Assembly (NCBI GenBank): GCA_903859155.1
Contig: CAIOLO010000010.1
Coordinates: 30,404-94,403 of the forward strand
DNA from: an uncultured beta proteobacterium
Lineage (GTDB): Bacteria > Pseudomonadota > Gammaproteobacteria > Burkholderiales > SG8-39
DNA: 64,000 nucleotides
Direction: 5' to 3'
Notes under the pieces: model-generated
What the model was told of the DNA's origin: nothing
The model's input: the letters and a program-made list of their open reading frames with translations, nothing else
Databases searched by the model: none
In this document: positions 31,330 through 43,592 of the stretch, one piece after another
Numbering within the stretch: position 1 is the first letter of the stretch
How the letters are laid out: every line of letters starts with the position of its first letter
Made by a program: the position numbers and the translations under genes

Positions 31330-34008
31330 TTGGGCAAGAAATTTATCATCGCCGAAAAACCCTCTGTCGCGAACGATATTGCGCGAGCACTGGGCGGCTT
31401 TACCCGTGTCGGTGACTATTACGAAAGCGACACCCATGTACTGTCATCCGCTATCGGACATCTGCTCGAGATAGCCGCGCCGGAGCAATACGAGGTCAAA
31501 CGCGGTAAGTGGTCTTTCGCTAATTTGCCGGTGGTTCCACCGACTTTCGATCTTCGCCCCATAGAGCGGACGGAAGATCGGTTAAAGCTGCTCACCAAAC
31601 TCATCAAACGCAAAGACATTACGACTCTTATCAACGCCTGCGATGCAGGGCGCGAAGGCGAACTGATTTTCCGTTATATCGTTCAACACACTGGCTCCAA
31701 AAAACCGGTGCAGCGCCTGTGGCTACAATCGATGACACAAGGGTCGATTCTCGCCGGCTTCGAAGCACTTCGGCGTGATGAAGAATTGCTTCCGCTCGCC
31801 GACGCTGCGAAGTGCCGCTCCGAGGCCGACTGGCTCATCGGAATCAACGGCACGCGGGCAATGACCGCCTTCAATTCAAAAGAAGGCGGTTTTTATCTGA
31901 CTACGGTCGGTCGCGTCCAGACACCGACGCTTGCGATCCTAGTCGAGCGAGAGCAGAAGATCAGGGCTTTCCGTTCTCGTGATTATTGGGAGGTCCACGC
32001 CAGATTCCTGGCCTCAGGCGGCGAGTACGCGGGCCGCTGGTTCGATGAGTCGTTTAAGAAGGACGACATCGATCCAGACCGTCGCGCCGAGCGCCTTTGG
32101 GAGCAAGCCAGAGCCGCAACCATAGTGCAGGACTGCGACGGACAAACAGGCGTTGTTTCCGAGGAGACAAAGCCGACTACGCAGCTTTCGCCGCTGCTGT
32201 TTGACCTGACCAGCCTGCAACGGGAAGCAAACAGCCGCTTCGGTTTCTCGGCACGAACCACGCTGTCACTCGCGCAAGCGCTCTACGAGAAGCACAAAGT
32301 ATTGACCTATCCGCGGACTGATGCGCGCGCACTGCCGGAAGACTACATGCCGACCGTCATCGCTACACTTACAACGCTCAAGGACAAGAACCTTTCCGCA
32401 GGTGCCTACACCCCATTTGCGAGCCATATTCTGAAGCAAGGATGGGTGCGGCCTAATAAGCGCATTTTCGATAACAAGAAGATATCCGACCATTTTGCGA
32501 TAATCCCCACGCAACAGGGTCCAAAGCAACTTAACGAGGCCGAAGCCAAGATCTACGATTTTGTTGTGCGCCGATTTCTTGCCGTGTTTTATCCTGCCGC
32601 GGAATACCTGCAAACTACGCGAATAACACGCGTTGCCGGACACCCCTTCAAAACCGAGGGTAAGGTGCTCGTCAATTCAGGCTGGCTTACAGTCTATGGC
32701 CGTTCCGTAGCGGAGGAATCCGAAAATCTCCCTGCAGTCAGTGCTGGTGAGACGGTAAAGACCTTGGCAGTTCAAGCTGAAGCAGAGCAAACCAAACCGC
32801 CTGCTCGCTTTTCTGAGGCGACGCTGCTCTCTGCAATGGAGGGTGCGGGAAAGCTGCTAGAAGACGAGGAATTGCGCGCTGCAATGGATCAAAAGGGTCT
32901 GGGAACCCCCGCTACACGAGCGGCCGTGATTGAAGGTCTTTTGCGTGAAGATTACCTCCATCGCAATGCCCGGGAACTTCAGCCCACGCCCAAGGCGTTC
33001 TCCCTCCTGTTCGCGCTAAAGCATTTCGGTATTGAGGAACTTACTTCCCCGGAGCTGACCGGGGACTGGGAATTCAAGCTCAAGCAAATGGAATTAGGCA
33101 AGCTCGCTCGCGGCGAGTTCATGGAGCATATATCGACGCTGACCAAGGAAATGGTGGCGCGGGTCAAGGAAGGGGAAATTCCTGATACTGCATTCGCCAC
33201 CGTAGATGCACCGTGTCCCCGATGCGGTGGAACCATCCAGGAGAATTACCGCAAGTTTCAATGTCTGAAATGCGACTTTTCGCTTTGGAAGGTGCTCTCC
33301 AGTCGAGAGTGGGCTCCCGAGGAGATTGCCGAATTGATCCAGAAGGGAAAGGTTGGTCCGTTGAGCGGGTTTCGCAGCCGCATTGGCAGGCCGTTTGTCG
33401 CTTCTATCAGACTGGGGACGGAGCAGCCGATTGAATTCGATTTTGGCCAGGACAGGCTCGATGCTTCCGGGGAAATTGAAATGCCCGACCTTGAAGGAAA
33501 AGAACCCCTGGGTACCTGTCCAAAGTGTGACGGCAGGGTATTTGAATTAGATATGACCTACTCCTGTGAACGATCGCTAGGTCCGGCAAAGACCTGCGAT
33601 TTTCGTTCCGGGCGGATCATTCTGCAGCGCCCGATGGAGCGCGAGCAGATGGTAAAACTTCTCGCCACTGGTAAGACCGATCTGCTGCACCGCTTTATTT
33701 CCAAGAAAGGACGTCCATTTTCGGCTTTTCTTGCCAAAGGGCCTGATGGAAAAATAGGTTTTGAGTTTGCTCCACGCAAGGGCAAAGCCTTGGAGACCAA
33801 TAAGGTAGCTGCCGCACCAGTTGACGCCAGCGCCGTGTCCACGGGGAAAAAATCGCCGACAGTAAAATCCAAGCGCGTGAATAAAAAATCGAAAGCGACG
33901 GCAAAGAAAAAAATAGTAAAGGTACAAGCTACGGCCAGTGAGAACGCCTCGCCGTTAAAGAAAAAGAAAAAAGCCTCGGCACGCAAAAAAATTACCGCAA
34001 AAAAATAA
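31330..34008 (+). CDS. topB: DNA topoisomerase III (type IA) with zinc-ribbon and Lys-rich tail
   Basis: An 892-residue type IA topoisomerase. The TOPRIM region has AEKPSVANDIARAL and acidic motif CDAGREGELIFR; the active-site Tyr is in TYPRTDARALPEDY. The C-terminus adds two Cys-rich modules (CPRCGG..CLKC; CPKCDG..C) and a tail of Lys/Ala repeats (about residues 830-892). The start is TTG with AGG 9 bp upstream; no ATG fits the conserved N-terminus. Confidence 0.93.
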   Translation: MGKKFIIAEKPSVANDIARALGGFTRVGDYYESDTHVLSSAIGHLLEIAAPEQYEVKRGKWSFANLPVVPPTFDLRPIERTEDRLKLLTKLIKRKDITTLINACDAGREGELIFRYIVQHTGSKKPVQRLWLQSMTQGSILAGFEALRRDEELLPLADAAKCRSEADWLIGINGTRAMTAFNSKEGGFYLTTVGRVQTPTLAILVEREQKIRAFRSRDYWEVHARFLASGGEYAGRWFDESFKKDDIDPDRRAERLWEQARAATIVQDCDGQTGVVSEETKPTTQLSPLLFDLTSLQREANSRFGFSARTTLSLAQALYEKHKVLTYPRTDARALPEDYMPTVIATLTTLKDKNLSAGAYTPFASHILKQGWVRPNKRIFDNKKISDHFAIIPTQQGPKQLNEAEAKIYDFVVRRFLAVFYPAAEYLQTTRITRVAGHPFKTEGKVLVNSGWLTVYGRSVAEESENLPAVSAGETVKTLAVQAEAEQTKPPARFSEATLLSAMEGAGKLLEDEELRAAMDQKGLGTPATRAAVIEGLLREDYLHRNARELQPTPKAFSLLFALKHFGIEELTSPELTGDWEFKLKQMELGKLARGEFMEHISTLTKEMVARVKEGEIPDTAFATVDAPCPRCGGTIQENYRKFQCLKCDFSLWKVLSSREWAPEEIAELIQKGKVGPLSGFRSRIGRPFVASIRLGTEQPIEFDFGQDRLDASGEIEMPDLEGKEPLGTCPKCDGRVFELDMTYSCERSLGPAKTCDFRSGRIILQRPMEREQMVKLLATGKTDLLHRFISKKGRPFSAFLAKGPDGKIGFEFAPRKGKALETNKVAAAPVDASAVSTGKKSPTVKSKRVNKKSKATAKKKIVKVQATASENASPLKKKKKASARKKITAKK

Positions 34009-34095
34009 GGCTCGCTCGGGTCAGTTACTTCAAAAACACTGTTTCATATCCATTCTGAGGCAGCAAGCCCATCGGGTGGTTTGACCGGCCAAGGA

Positions 34096-36546
<2,451 letters not shown>

Positions 36547-36614
36547 TTATTTCAAAATAGCCGGGTATTGGTGCTCTTGATTTTTAATTTTTAATCATTT
36601 GTGGAAACCGCTTT

Positions 36615-37724
36615 TCAAATGCGCATCGGCATTACTACGTATTTAAAATCGCTCTTTTCCGGCACAGTGATCAAAGCACTGGAATTTGCGTCCCCTAAAC
36701 CGCAATCAATTTCGTCTACCGTGAGATTATTTAGCACATCGAGGAGATACCCCACGTTAAAACCAACATCCAATGTATCGCCTTTATAATCAACATCAAG
36801 CTCCTCCTGAGCCTCCTCTTGCTCGGTATTGGTGCAGATTATTTTCAAACTTCCGTTGGACAAAACCCAACGTACGCCTCGGAATTTATCGCTAGTTAAG
36901 ATTGCGGCCCGCTGCAAACACGAGAGAATTTCCTGTCGTTTTAAACGAAGGTGCTTGGGTTGATCTTGTGGAATCACTCTGGTGTAGTCAGGAAACTTTC
37001 CATCCACAAGCTTTGAAATCAGGGATATCCCACCAAAGTTGAAGCGGGCCTGGTTGGCGGAGATGTCCACAAAAACTGGCTCGTCAGTGTCTGCCAGTAA
37101 TTTTGACAATTCAATTATGGTTTTGCGGGGAAGAATCACTTCCTTGCGCGGTGACGAATCGCCAGCCAATTCACGGCGTATGTATCCAAGTCTATGGCCG
37201 TCAGTTGCCACTAGTGTCAGGCTGGCACCATCGAGGACCATAAGCATGCCATTTAGGTAGTAACGAATATCCTGTTGTGCCATTGCATACTGGACTAGAT
37301 TAATCATCGTTTTAAGTAATTTTTGGGGTACGGAAAGCTTGCTTGATTCATCGTCCGGCACGGCAAGCCGCGGGAAATCCTCTGCAGGTAATGTTTGAAG
37401 ATTAAAGCGACTTTTTGCCGATTTAAGCTGCAACCGTTTCTCCTGTAGGGTAAGAGAGATTTCACTTCCTTCTGGCAAGGCCCTCAAAATATCCAGCAAT
37501 TTACGGGCACCGACTGTTATTGATTTTTCTTCCCCAGCCGCTTCTGTTTGGGCGGAAGCTGTTATTTCAATTTCTATGTCGGTTGCCACGAGAGAGATCT
37601 GTTTTGCTTGTCTGATAAGCAGCACATTCGAGAGTATCGGTAACGTGTGGCGCCTTTCAATGATTCCTGAAACTGCTTGAAGGGGTTTCAGCAATTCATC
37701 TCTACTTATCTTTATAAGAGTCAT
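36615..37724 (-). CDS. dnaN: DNA polymerase III beta clamp
   Basis: Sliding clamp, 369 residues, starting MTLIKISRDELLKPLQAV and ending KYVVMPMRI, the typical clamp terminus. Three topologically equal domains are expected from length. Located between dnaA and gyrB. Confidence 0.97.
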   Translation of the reverse strand: MTLIKISRDELLKPLQAVSGIIERRHTLPILSNVLLIRQAKQISLVATDIEIEITASAQTEAAGEEKSITVGARKLLDILRALPEGSEISLTLQEKRLQLKSAKSRFNLQTLPAEDFPRLAVPDDESSKLSVPQKLLKTMINLVQYAMAQQDIRYYLNGMLMVLDGASLTLVATDGHRLGYIRRELAGDSSPRKEVILPRKTIIELSKLLADTDEPVFVDISANQARFNFGGISLISKLVDGKFPDYTRVIPQDQPKHLRLKRQEILSCLQRAAILTSDKFRGVRWVLSNGSLKIICTNTEQEEAQEELDVDYKGDTLDVGFNVGYLLDVLNNLTVDEIDCGLGDANSSALITVPEKSDFKYVVMPMRI

Positions 37725-37816
37725 TACTTTTCCTTGATGATAGTGATGATTTCCATCTACTTTTGTTGGTAAGTGGCTTTCATCAGGCTTGGCGCCGTAA
37801 TACCGGTATCTTTAAC

Positions 37817-37825
37817 TGTGTATAA
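37817..37825 (-). promoter_or_regulatory. DnaA box (TTATACACA)
   Basis: Matches the TTWTNCACA consensus; 25 bp from a perfect box in the same gap. Confidence 0.6.
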
Positions 37826-37849
37826 GTGGTGTATGAAATATGGACGGTT

Positions 37850-37858
37850 TGTGGATAA
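37850..37858 (-). promoter_or_regulatory. DnaA box (TTATCCACA)
   Basis: Exact match to the high-affinity DnaA box, read on the minus strand between dnaA and dnaN. Confidence 0.75.
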
Positions 37859-37948
37859 ATTGTCAAAGTTCATTTGTTTTTCACTTAAACACAATTCATA
37901 CATGCTTAATAATTAGTTTTTTGTATGAAATTTTCATTTCTTGAACCG

Positions 37949-39313
37949 CTAGCCTTTTAGAACCTGTTCCAATACGTGGTAGTCGCGATTGAGTTCATGG
38001 TTTTTTTCTCTAAGCTGCGCGATTGTGCGGCAGGCGTGGAGTACCGTAGTGTGGTCACGATTTCCAAAAGCATCACCAATATCCGGCAGACTTACCTGGG
38101 TAAGATCTCGAGCCAAGGCCATGGCCATTTGGCGGGGGCGAGCTATGTTACGGGTTCTTTTTTTCGAATGTAGATCTGCCAATTTGAGTTTGTAAAAGTC
38201 TGCTACAGTTTTTTGGATGTTTTCTATGGTGATTTGCCGATTTTGGGCGGAAACCAAATCCTTTAAAGCTTCCTTGGCTGAATCCAAAGTAATTTCCTTC
38301 GCACTGAAGCGCGCAAAGGCGACAACACTTTTCAACGCACCTTCAAGTTCGCGAACGTTTGAGCGAATGTGTTTTGCTACAAAAAACGCCACTTCTTCAC
38401 TAATTTTTATGGAAAGGCTCTCAGCTTTTTTCAAAATGATCGCTACGCGCATTTCCTGTTCAGGGGGTTCTACGGCGACAGTTAGTCCCCAGGAAAATCG
38501 AGATTTCAACCGTTCGTCTATACCAGCAAGATCTTTTGGATAGGTATCGCAGGTGATGATTACCTGCTTGTGCGATTCAATCAATGCATTGAATACATAA
38601 AAGAATTCTTCCTGAGTGCGATCTTTTCCCGTAAAAAACTGGATGTCGTCTATGAGAAGCAGGTCAAGGGAATGGTAGTAGTGTTTGAACTGATCAAATG
38701 ATTTTTGCTGATACGCATGAACCACATCAGAGATGTATTGCGCGGCGTGAAGATAGCGAATTTTGGTTTCCGGACGCTGTGCGAGCACGTTATTGCCCAC
38801 TGCGTGAATCAGGTGAGTCTTTCCTAGGCCGACGCCACCATAGATGAAAAGCGGGTTATAGGATGTCCCCGGATGTTCTGCTACCTGCATGGCGGCAGCG
38901 CGTGCCAGTTGATTGGCTTTTCCAGCGACAAAATTATCGAAACTGAAATCGCGGATCAAGCCGGAACGGTCTACAACCGTAGTTCGTTGGACCACCGGAG
39001 CAGGGCTAGGATGGCCGCGTGGAGTGATAACAGGGGGGGGCGGTACTTCTGGGTTGGCCGAGTTGTTGGTAGGTTCTAGTGTCAGAATTAGCGTGACCGG
39101 GGATGCGAAATATTCATTACCCATGGCTTCAATTCGAGGCGCGAATCGTTCTTTGACCCATTGCAAAACGAAGCGATTTGGCGCGCGCAGTCTGACCTCG
39201 CCCAACGGCGGTTCAGCAGGGTCCACCTTTAAGGGACGAATCCAGGTGTTAAATTGTTGAGCAGGAAGCTCTTTTTCGAAGCGGCTCAGGCACGAAAGCC
39301 AAAAACCTTCCAT
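37949..39313 (-). CDS. dnaA: Chromosomal replication initiator DnaA
   Basis: AAA+ initiator of replication, 454 residues. Walker [14 protein letters not shown], Walker [11 protein letters not shown], and the C-terminal DnaA-box binding helix [19 protein letters not shown] are visible. A perfect DnaA box lies 62 bp upstream of the start, suggesting autoregulation. Confidence 0.98.
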   Translation of the reverse strand: MEGFWLSCLSRFEKELPAQQFNTWIRPLKVDPAEPPLGEVRLRAPNRFVLQWVKERFAPRIEAMGNEYFASPVTLILTLEPTNNSANPEVPPPPVITPRGHPSPAPVVQRTTVVDRSGLIRDFSFDNFVAGKANQLARAAAMQVAEHPGTSYNPLFIYGGVGLGKTHLIHAVGNNVLAQRPETKIRYLHAAQYISDVVHAYQQKSFDQFKHYYHSLDLLLIDDIQFFTGKDRTQEEFFYVFNALIESHKQVIITCDTYPKDLAGIDERLKSRFSWGLTVAVEPPEQEMRVAIILKKAESLSIKISEEVAFFVAKHIRSNVRELEGALKSVVAFARFSAKEITLDSAKEALKDLVSAQNRQITIENIQKTVADFYKLKLADLHSKKRTRNIARPRQMAMALARDLTQVSLPDIGDAFGNRDHTTVLHACRTIAQLREKNHELNRDYHVLEQVLKG

Positions 39314-39374
39314 GGAATTTCTTACTATTTTTAGGCGGTTGAAAGTTTGCGGATTTTAGCCTTATTCAGGTGAG

Positions 39375-39383
39375 TTATCCACA
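39375..39383 (+). promoter_or_regulatory. DnaA box upstream of dnaA and rpmH
   Basis: Exact TTATCCACA in the 168-bp gap between the divergent dnaA and rpmH genes. It could contribute to origin function or to dnaA autoregulation. Confidence 0.7.
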
Positions 39384-39414
39384 GGTAGCCTGCTACTTTT
39401 CGGATTAGTTTTCA

Positions 39415-39444
39415 TTGACAATATCACTCTCTTGGTCGTCTAAT
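39415..39444 (+). promoter_or_regulatory. sigma70 promoter of rpmH-rnpA
   Basis: Perfect -35 TTGACA (39415-39420), 18-bp spacer, -10 TCTAAT (39439-39444; 5 of 6). It ends 37 bp before the rpmH ATG. Confidence 0.65.
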
Positions 39445-39481
39445 AGAGGGTTACTCGAAAAGAATTGTCAGGGGATTTCAA

Positions 39482-39616
39482 ATGAAGCGTACATTCCAAC
39501 CTTCTGTAGTAAAGCGTAAGCGTACGCACGGATTTCTTGTCCGCATGGCAACACGTGGTGGCAGGGCTGTTATCCGTGCGCGGCGTGCCAAAGGGCGGGC
39601 TCGACTGTCGGTGTAA
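39482..39616 (+). CDS. rpmH: Ribosomal protein L34
   Basis: A 44-residue basic protein, too short for the ORF track. It begins [18 protein letters not shown] and continues into [19 protein letters not shown], an essentially complete L34 match. It leads the rpmH-rnpA-yidD-yidC-mnmE cluster. Confidence 0.97.
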   Translation: MKRTFQPSVVKRKRTHGFLVRMATRGGRAVIRARRAKGRARLSV

Positions 39617-39625
39617 TCCTGCGGT

Positions 39626-39967
39626 TTGGACGAACAGTTCGAGTATCGCGGGTACCGTCGTCAGCAACGACTTTGCGGGAAGGATATAGCAGCAGTACTT
39701 TCCTCTGGCCGCCGGTTCAAGGGGAAAATGTTGCTGGTTCAGGTCCGAGAAAATGAGCTTGGCCTTTCGCGGCTTGGGTTGATTGTTCCTAAGCGCTTTA
39801 TTCCCTTGTCGGTCGATAGAAATCTGATGAAGCGTCTGGTGCGCGAGTGGTTTCGACTCAGGCAGGTGGCGCTGAAAGGTCGCGATGTTCTGGTGCGCGT
39901 CAGCGGCCCACGGGAAGTGGGGAAGGGCCTGGGCGAGGAACTCGACCGACTGGGCTTGCCGAAATGA
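39626..39967 (+). CDS. rnpA: Ribonuclease P protein component
   Basis: Protein cofactor of RNase P, 113 residues. The RNR-type motif appears as [14 protein letters not shown]. The first in-frame start after rpmH is TTG 39626, giving the expected N-terminal YRRQQRL segment at residues 10-16. It overlaps yidD by ATGA. Confidence 0.92.
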   Translation: MDEQFEYRGYRRQQRLCGKDIAAVLSSGRRFKGKMLLVQVRENELGLSRLGLIVPKRFIPLSVDRNLMKRLVREWFRLRQVALKGRDVLVRVSGPREVGKGLGEELDRLGLPK

Positions 39968-40224
39968 GAAATCTCTCCATGCCAGGGTTCCTGCACAGTT
40001 CTGCGCACGGTCCTTTGCTGAAGGCATTGTTGGCGCCGATAGTGGCTTATCGTTATTTGATCAGTCCGATGATTGGACCTCGCTGCCGCTATCACCCTTC
40101 CTGTTCAGAGTATGCGCAGGAGGCCCTAATTAAACATGGTGCCTATCTTGGCGGCGGCCTGGCCCTGAAACGTTTGTGCCGGTGTCACCCGTGGCAACCA
40201 GGCGGATATGATCCTGTACCCTGA
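39964..40224 (+). CDS. yidD: Membrane protein insertion efficiency factor YidD
   Basis: An 86-residue YidD/DUF37 protein. I chose ATG 39964, which overlaps the rnpA stop, over the longer ORF from 39847. Conserved features: [20 protein letters not shown], and [15 protein letters not shown] at the C-terminus. It acts with YidC, encoded just downstream. Confidence 0.94.
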   Translation: MRNLSMPGFLHSSAHGPLLKALLAPIVAYRYLISPMIGPRCRYHPSCSEYAQEALIKHGAYLGGGLALKRLCRCHPWQPGGYDPVP

Positions 40225-40239
40225 TTCTGGAAGAACCGT

Positions 40240-41904
40240 GTGGATACCCAACGTCTGATCTTGTTTTTCGTATTTTCCTTTTCCATTCTTCTTCTTTGGG
40301 AGGCTTGGCAAAAGGAAACCAGGGTACCGCCGCAGCTTGCTGTTTCCGCTGAAAAAGCGGGTACCGCGCCATCCCCGACGCCACAAGGCACTTCATCGCT
40401 TGCGGCCAAGGCAGGGGTTCCAGCGGCAAATATGGTTGCTGCGGAGGCCGATACCCGGGTTGTCCCGGCATCGGGGGATCTCATCCGGGTAGATACCGAT
40501 TTGCTGCGGGTCGATATCGACACCTTGGGAGGCAGTCTGGTATATGCCGAACTGCTTCAGCACAAAAATACCCATGACCGTGACAAGAACCTCGTTCTTC
40601 TAGGATCTGAGCACCACTATGGTCTGCAAAGCGGGTTGATTGGAGCAAATCTTCCCAATCAAACGACTAAGTATTCGTCGTCTGTTAAACAGGCCTCACT
40701 GGCGTCGGGTGCCGACAGCGTGGAAGTACGCCTTGAAGCCATCTCGCCAGAGGGGGTCAAGGTAGCAAAGATTATTGGCTTTCGCCGCAACAGCTACCTC
40801 GTCGATGTGCGCTATGAAATCGAGAACGGTTCTTCAGTGCCTGTAACAGCCCGCGCTTACTTTCAATTGGTACGTGACGGCAAGGCGCCGGCAGACGACA
40901 ACTCCATGGCCCCAACCTATACGGGTGCTGCAGTCTTCACCGAGCAGGAAAAATTCCAAAAGGTTCCTTTTTCCGATATTGAGAAAAACAAGATTTCCTA
41001 TACCAAAGAGCCGGAAACCGGCTGGGTTGCGATTATTCAACATCATTTTGTCGTCGCCCTGTTGCCGCCGGAAAAGGGTGTTCGGGAAATTCAAACGCGA
41101 AAATTAGCTGAGAACCTTTATGCGATCAGCATGATCTTTCCGCCCATTGCCATTGCGCCGGGTGCAACGGCGGCGGTTTCGGTCCCGGCCTACATTGGTC
41201 CACAGGAACAATCCCGGCTGAAGCAGGCGGCCTCAGGACTTGACCTTGTCGTCGATTATGGCTGGCTAACCGTCATCGCGGCACCCCTTTTCTGGGTGCT
41301 TGAATGGTTTTTCAACTGGACCGGTAACTGGGGTATTGCGATCATCCTGCTTACTGTTCTTATCAAGGCGATTTTCTATCCCCTGTCTGCGGCGAGCTAC
41401 AAGTCGATGGCAAAAATGAAACTGGTGGCGCCGCGCCTGGCCAAGTTTCGGGAAATGTACCCGAACGATCGGACGAAACAGAACCAGTCGATGATGGAGT
41501 TATACAAGACCGAAAAGATCAATCCTCTAGGGGGGTGCCTACCCATCCTGGTGCAGATTCCGGTATTCATCTCGCTGTACTGGGTGTTGCTTGCAGCAGT
41601 GGAATTGCGCCATGCCCCTTTTTACGGTTGGATTACGGATCTTGCCGCCATAGACCCGTGGTACGTCCTCCCGGCGCTGATGATGGGCTCGATGATCATT
41701 CAAACCCGATTGAACCCGACTCCGCCCGATCCGGTGCAGGCCAAGGTAATGCAGATCATGCCGTTCGCTTTTGGCATCATGTTTTTCTTTTTCCCGGCAG
41801 GGTTGGTTCTTTATTGGCTGGTCAATAACATCTTGTCAATTCTTCAGCAGTGGCAGATTAGCCGTATGATCGAAGGGACGAAACCCGCCGCGCCCAAGCG
41901 CTAA
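40240..41904 (+). CDS. yidC: Membrane protein insertase YidC
   Basis: A 554-residue insertase with one N-terminal membrane helix (LILFFVFSFSILLLW), a large periplasmic domain (about 55-330), and the conserved five-helix insertase core (from about 345; NPLGGCLPILVQIPVFISLY). GTG start. Confidence 0.96.
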   Translation: MDTQRLILFFVFSFSILLLWEAWQKETRVPPQLAVSAEKAGTAPSPTPQGTSSLAAKAGVPAANMVAAEADTRVVPASGDLIRVDTDLLRVDIDTLGGSLVYAELLQHKNTHDRDKNLVLLGSEHHYGLQSGLIGANLPNQTTKYSSSVKQASLASGADSVEVRLEAISPEGVKVAKIIGFRRNSYLVDVRYEIENGSSVPVTARAYFQLVRDGKAPADDNSMAPTYTGAAVFTEQEKFQKVPFSDIEKNKISYTKEPETGWVAIIQHHFVVALLPPEKGVREIQTRKLAENLYAISMIFPPIAIAPGATAAVSVPAYIGPQEQSRLKQAASGLDLVVDYGWLTVIAAPLFWVLEWFFNWTGNWGIAIILLTVLIKAIFYPLSAASYKSMAKMKLVAPRLAKFREMYPNDRTKQNQSMMELYKTEKINPLGGCLPILVQIPVFISLYWVLLAAVELRHAPFYGWITDLAAIDPWYVLPALMMGSMIIQTRLNPTPPDPVQAKVMQIMPFAFGIMFFFFPAGLVLYWLVNNILSILQQWQISRMIEGTKPAAPKR

Positions 41905-41928
41905 GGGTCGTGTTGGGATAATCCGAGA

Positions 41929-43272
41929 GTGGCTCCAGGTCACGATACGATCGCGGCAATTGCAACCGCTTCTGGTAAAGGCGGTATTGGCATAGTCAGG
42001 GTTTCGGGTAACGATCTGCGCCCGCTGATTGCAGGCATTCTCGGAATATTTCCGGAACCGCGAAAAGCGATACGGACAAAGTTTCTGGACTCTCTTGGCG
42101 GATTTCTCGACGACGGTCTGGCAATCTGCTTTGTCGGACCTGCTTCCTACACCGGCGAGGACACTTTGGAGTTGCATGGCCACGGCGGCCCCGTGGTTCT
42201 GCAAATGCTCCTGGAGCGTTGCATTGAATTGGGCGCGCGCCTTGCACAGCCCGGGGAGTTTACGCAGCGCGCGTTCCTGAACGACAAACTGGATCTCGCG
42301 CAAGCCGAGGCAGTTGCGGATCTCATTGATGCCACCACGACGGTTTCTGCAAGATGCGCAATGCGTTCACTGAGTGGCGAATTCTCCGCGGTTATTGAGT
42401 CGCTGGTGGCACAGTTGATCGAACTGCGCATGCTGGTCGAGGCAAGCCTTGATTTTCCCGAGGAGGATATCGAGCAGGCGGACCGGCAGCAAACCATTGC
42501 GAGGCTGAAACGGTTAAACGCAGAGGTCGACAGGGCGCTGGAGCGGGGTCGTCGTGGCAGCATATTGCGTGGCGGTCTCAATGTCGTCATCGCCGGAAGA
42601 CCCAATATGGGCAAGAGTTCGTTGCTCAATGCGCTTGCCGGAGAGGATTTGGCGATAGTGAGCGCCATTCCCGGTACAACGCGGGATGCCATTCGCCAAA
42701 CCATACAGATTGAAGGCGTTCCACTGAACTTCATAGACACCGCGGGGCTTCGTGAGACCCCTGATGAGGTGGAGGTTTTGGGGATTAGCAGAACCTGGGA
42801 GATGATCGAACGCGCGGATGTGGCGTTGCTGATTGTTGAAGCGGGGACTGGCGTTGTACCCGAGGATGAAGGAATACTTTCCAGGTTACCGGACCGGGTT
42901 TCGCGTATTGTCGTTCACAATAAATTGGATCTTGCAAAGGGCACTCCTTCGCTAATAGTTGAAGGAAAGGATAGGGTTGTGTGGCTGTCCGCAAAGACTG
43001 GTGAGGGGCTGGATTTGCTTCGAGCAGCGATGCTGGAATTAGCGGGATGGCAGCCGGGTGGTGAAGATGTTTTCATGGCGCGTGCGCGACATCTGGATGC
43101 ACTTGTTCGATCGGCGCGCAATCTTGCCAGGGCAAGGGAGGTCATTTCCCGAAGTGAGTTATTTGCAGAGGAATTGCGACTGGCGCAAAAAGAATTAAGC
43201 TCAATCATAGGGGAATTCGTCGCAGACGATTTGCTTGGGGAAATCTTTTCGCGGTTTTGTATAGGCAAGTAG
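41929..43272 (+). CDS. mnmE: tRNA modification GTPase MnmE
   Basis: A 447-residue GTPase that, with MnmG, modifies wobble uridine. The N-terminal tetrahydrofolate-binding domain is followed by a helical domain holding an inserted G domain: P-loop GRPNMGKSSLLNALAG and DTAGLRET. The C-terminal FCIGK motif is intact. GTG start. Confidence 0.96.
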   Translation: MAPGHDTIAAIATASGKGGIGIVRVSGNDLRPLIAGILGIFPEPRKAIRTKFLDSLGGFLDDGLAICFVGPASYTGEDTLELHGHGGPVVLQMLLERCIELGARLAQPGEFTQRAFLNDKLDLAQAEAVADLIDATTTVSARCAMRSLSGEFSAVIESLVAQLIELRMLVEASLDFPEEDIEQADRQQTIARLKRLNAEVDRALERGRRGSILRGGLNVVIAGRPNMGKSSLLNALAGEDLAIVSAIPGTTRDAIRQTIQIEGVPLNFIDTAGLRETPDEVEVLGISRTWEMIERADVALLIVEAGTGVVPEDEGILSRLPDRVSRIVVHNKLDLAKGTPSLIVEGKDRVVWLSAKTGEGLDLLRAAMLELAGWQPGGEDVFMARARHLDALVRSARNLARAREVISRSELFAEELRLAQKELSSIIGEFVADDLLGEIFSRFCIGK

Positions 43273-43592
43273 AGGCGGTGCCGTTGCAGGTTTTGCAAGT
43301 CTCAGGAGGGTGAATTAAGGGGGGCAACTATCAGCAGATGGTTGCGCGGCCCCAGAGCGTCCTGAGTATGGTCTTGAATGGAAGCTGGAACGGTTGTCGG
43401 CTAATTAGTTTGTTTCTGGATTTTAGGAAAAAAGTTTGCAAACCCTTTGTAATACCCTGGTCTTGCATTGACCGGCATTTCCACGTACCTCAGATCGTTG
43501 TAAAATCGCCCCTCCCTGCAGGGAGCACGTAGCACAGCAGCATACCGGCGAGACCGCCTGTTCCATATAAATTAGAAGCGAGGCTTGAAGCC
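43273..43592 (+). promoter_or_regulatory. mnmE-pckG intergenic region with candidate pckG promoter and operator
   Basis: This 320-bp gap holds a possible promoter, TTTCCA (43478) with 17 bp to TAAAAT (43501-43506). A perfect 14-bp palindrome CTCCCTGCAGGGAG (43512-43525) lies where transcription would start. An operator controlling pckG is a fair guess. No gene is seen in the gap. Confidence 0.4.

Larger units (their letters stand above)
37725..37948. other. Probable oriC: AT-rich dnaA-dnaN intergenic region with DnaA boxes
   Basis: This 224-bp gap contains a perfect DnaA box TTATCCACA (minus strand, 37850-37858) and a TTATACACA box (minus, 37817-37825). Next to them is a stretch rich in A and T (about 37861-37945) that could serve as the unwinding element. 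Genes on both sides point away from this area, as expected at an origin. Confidence 0.6.
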
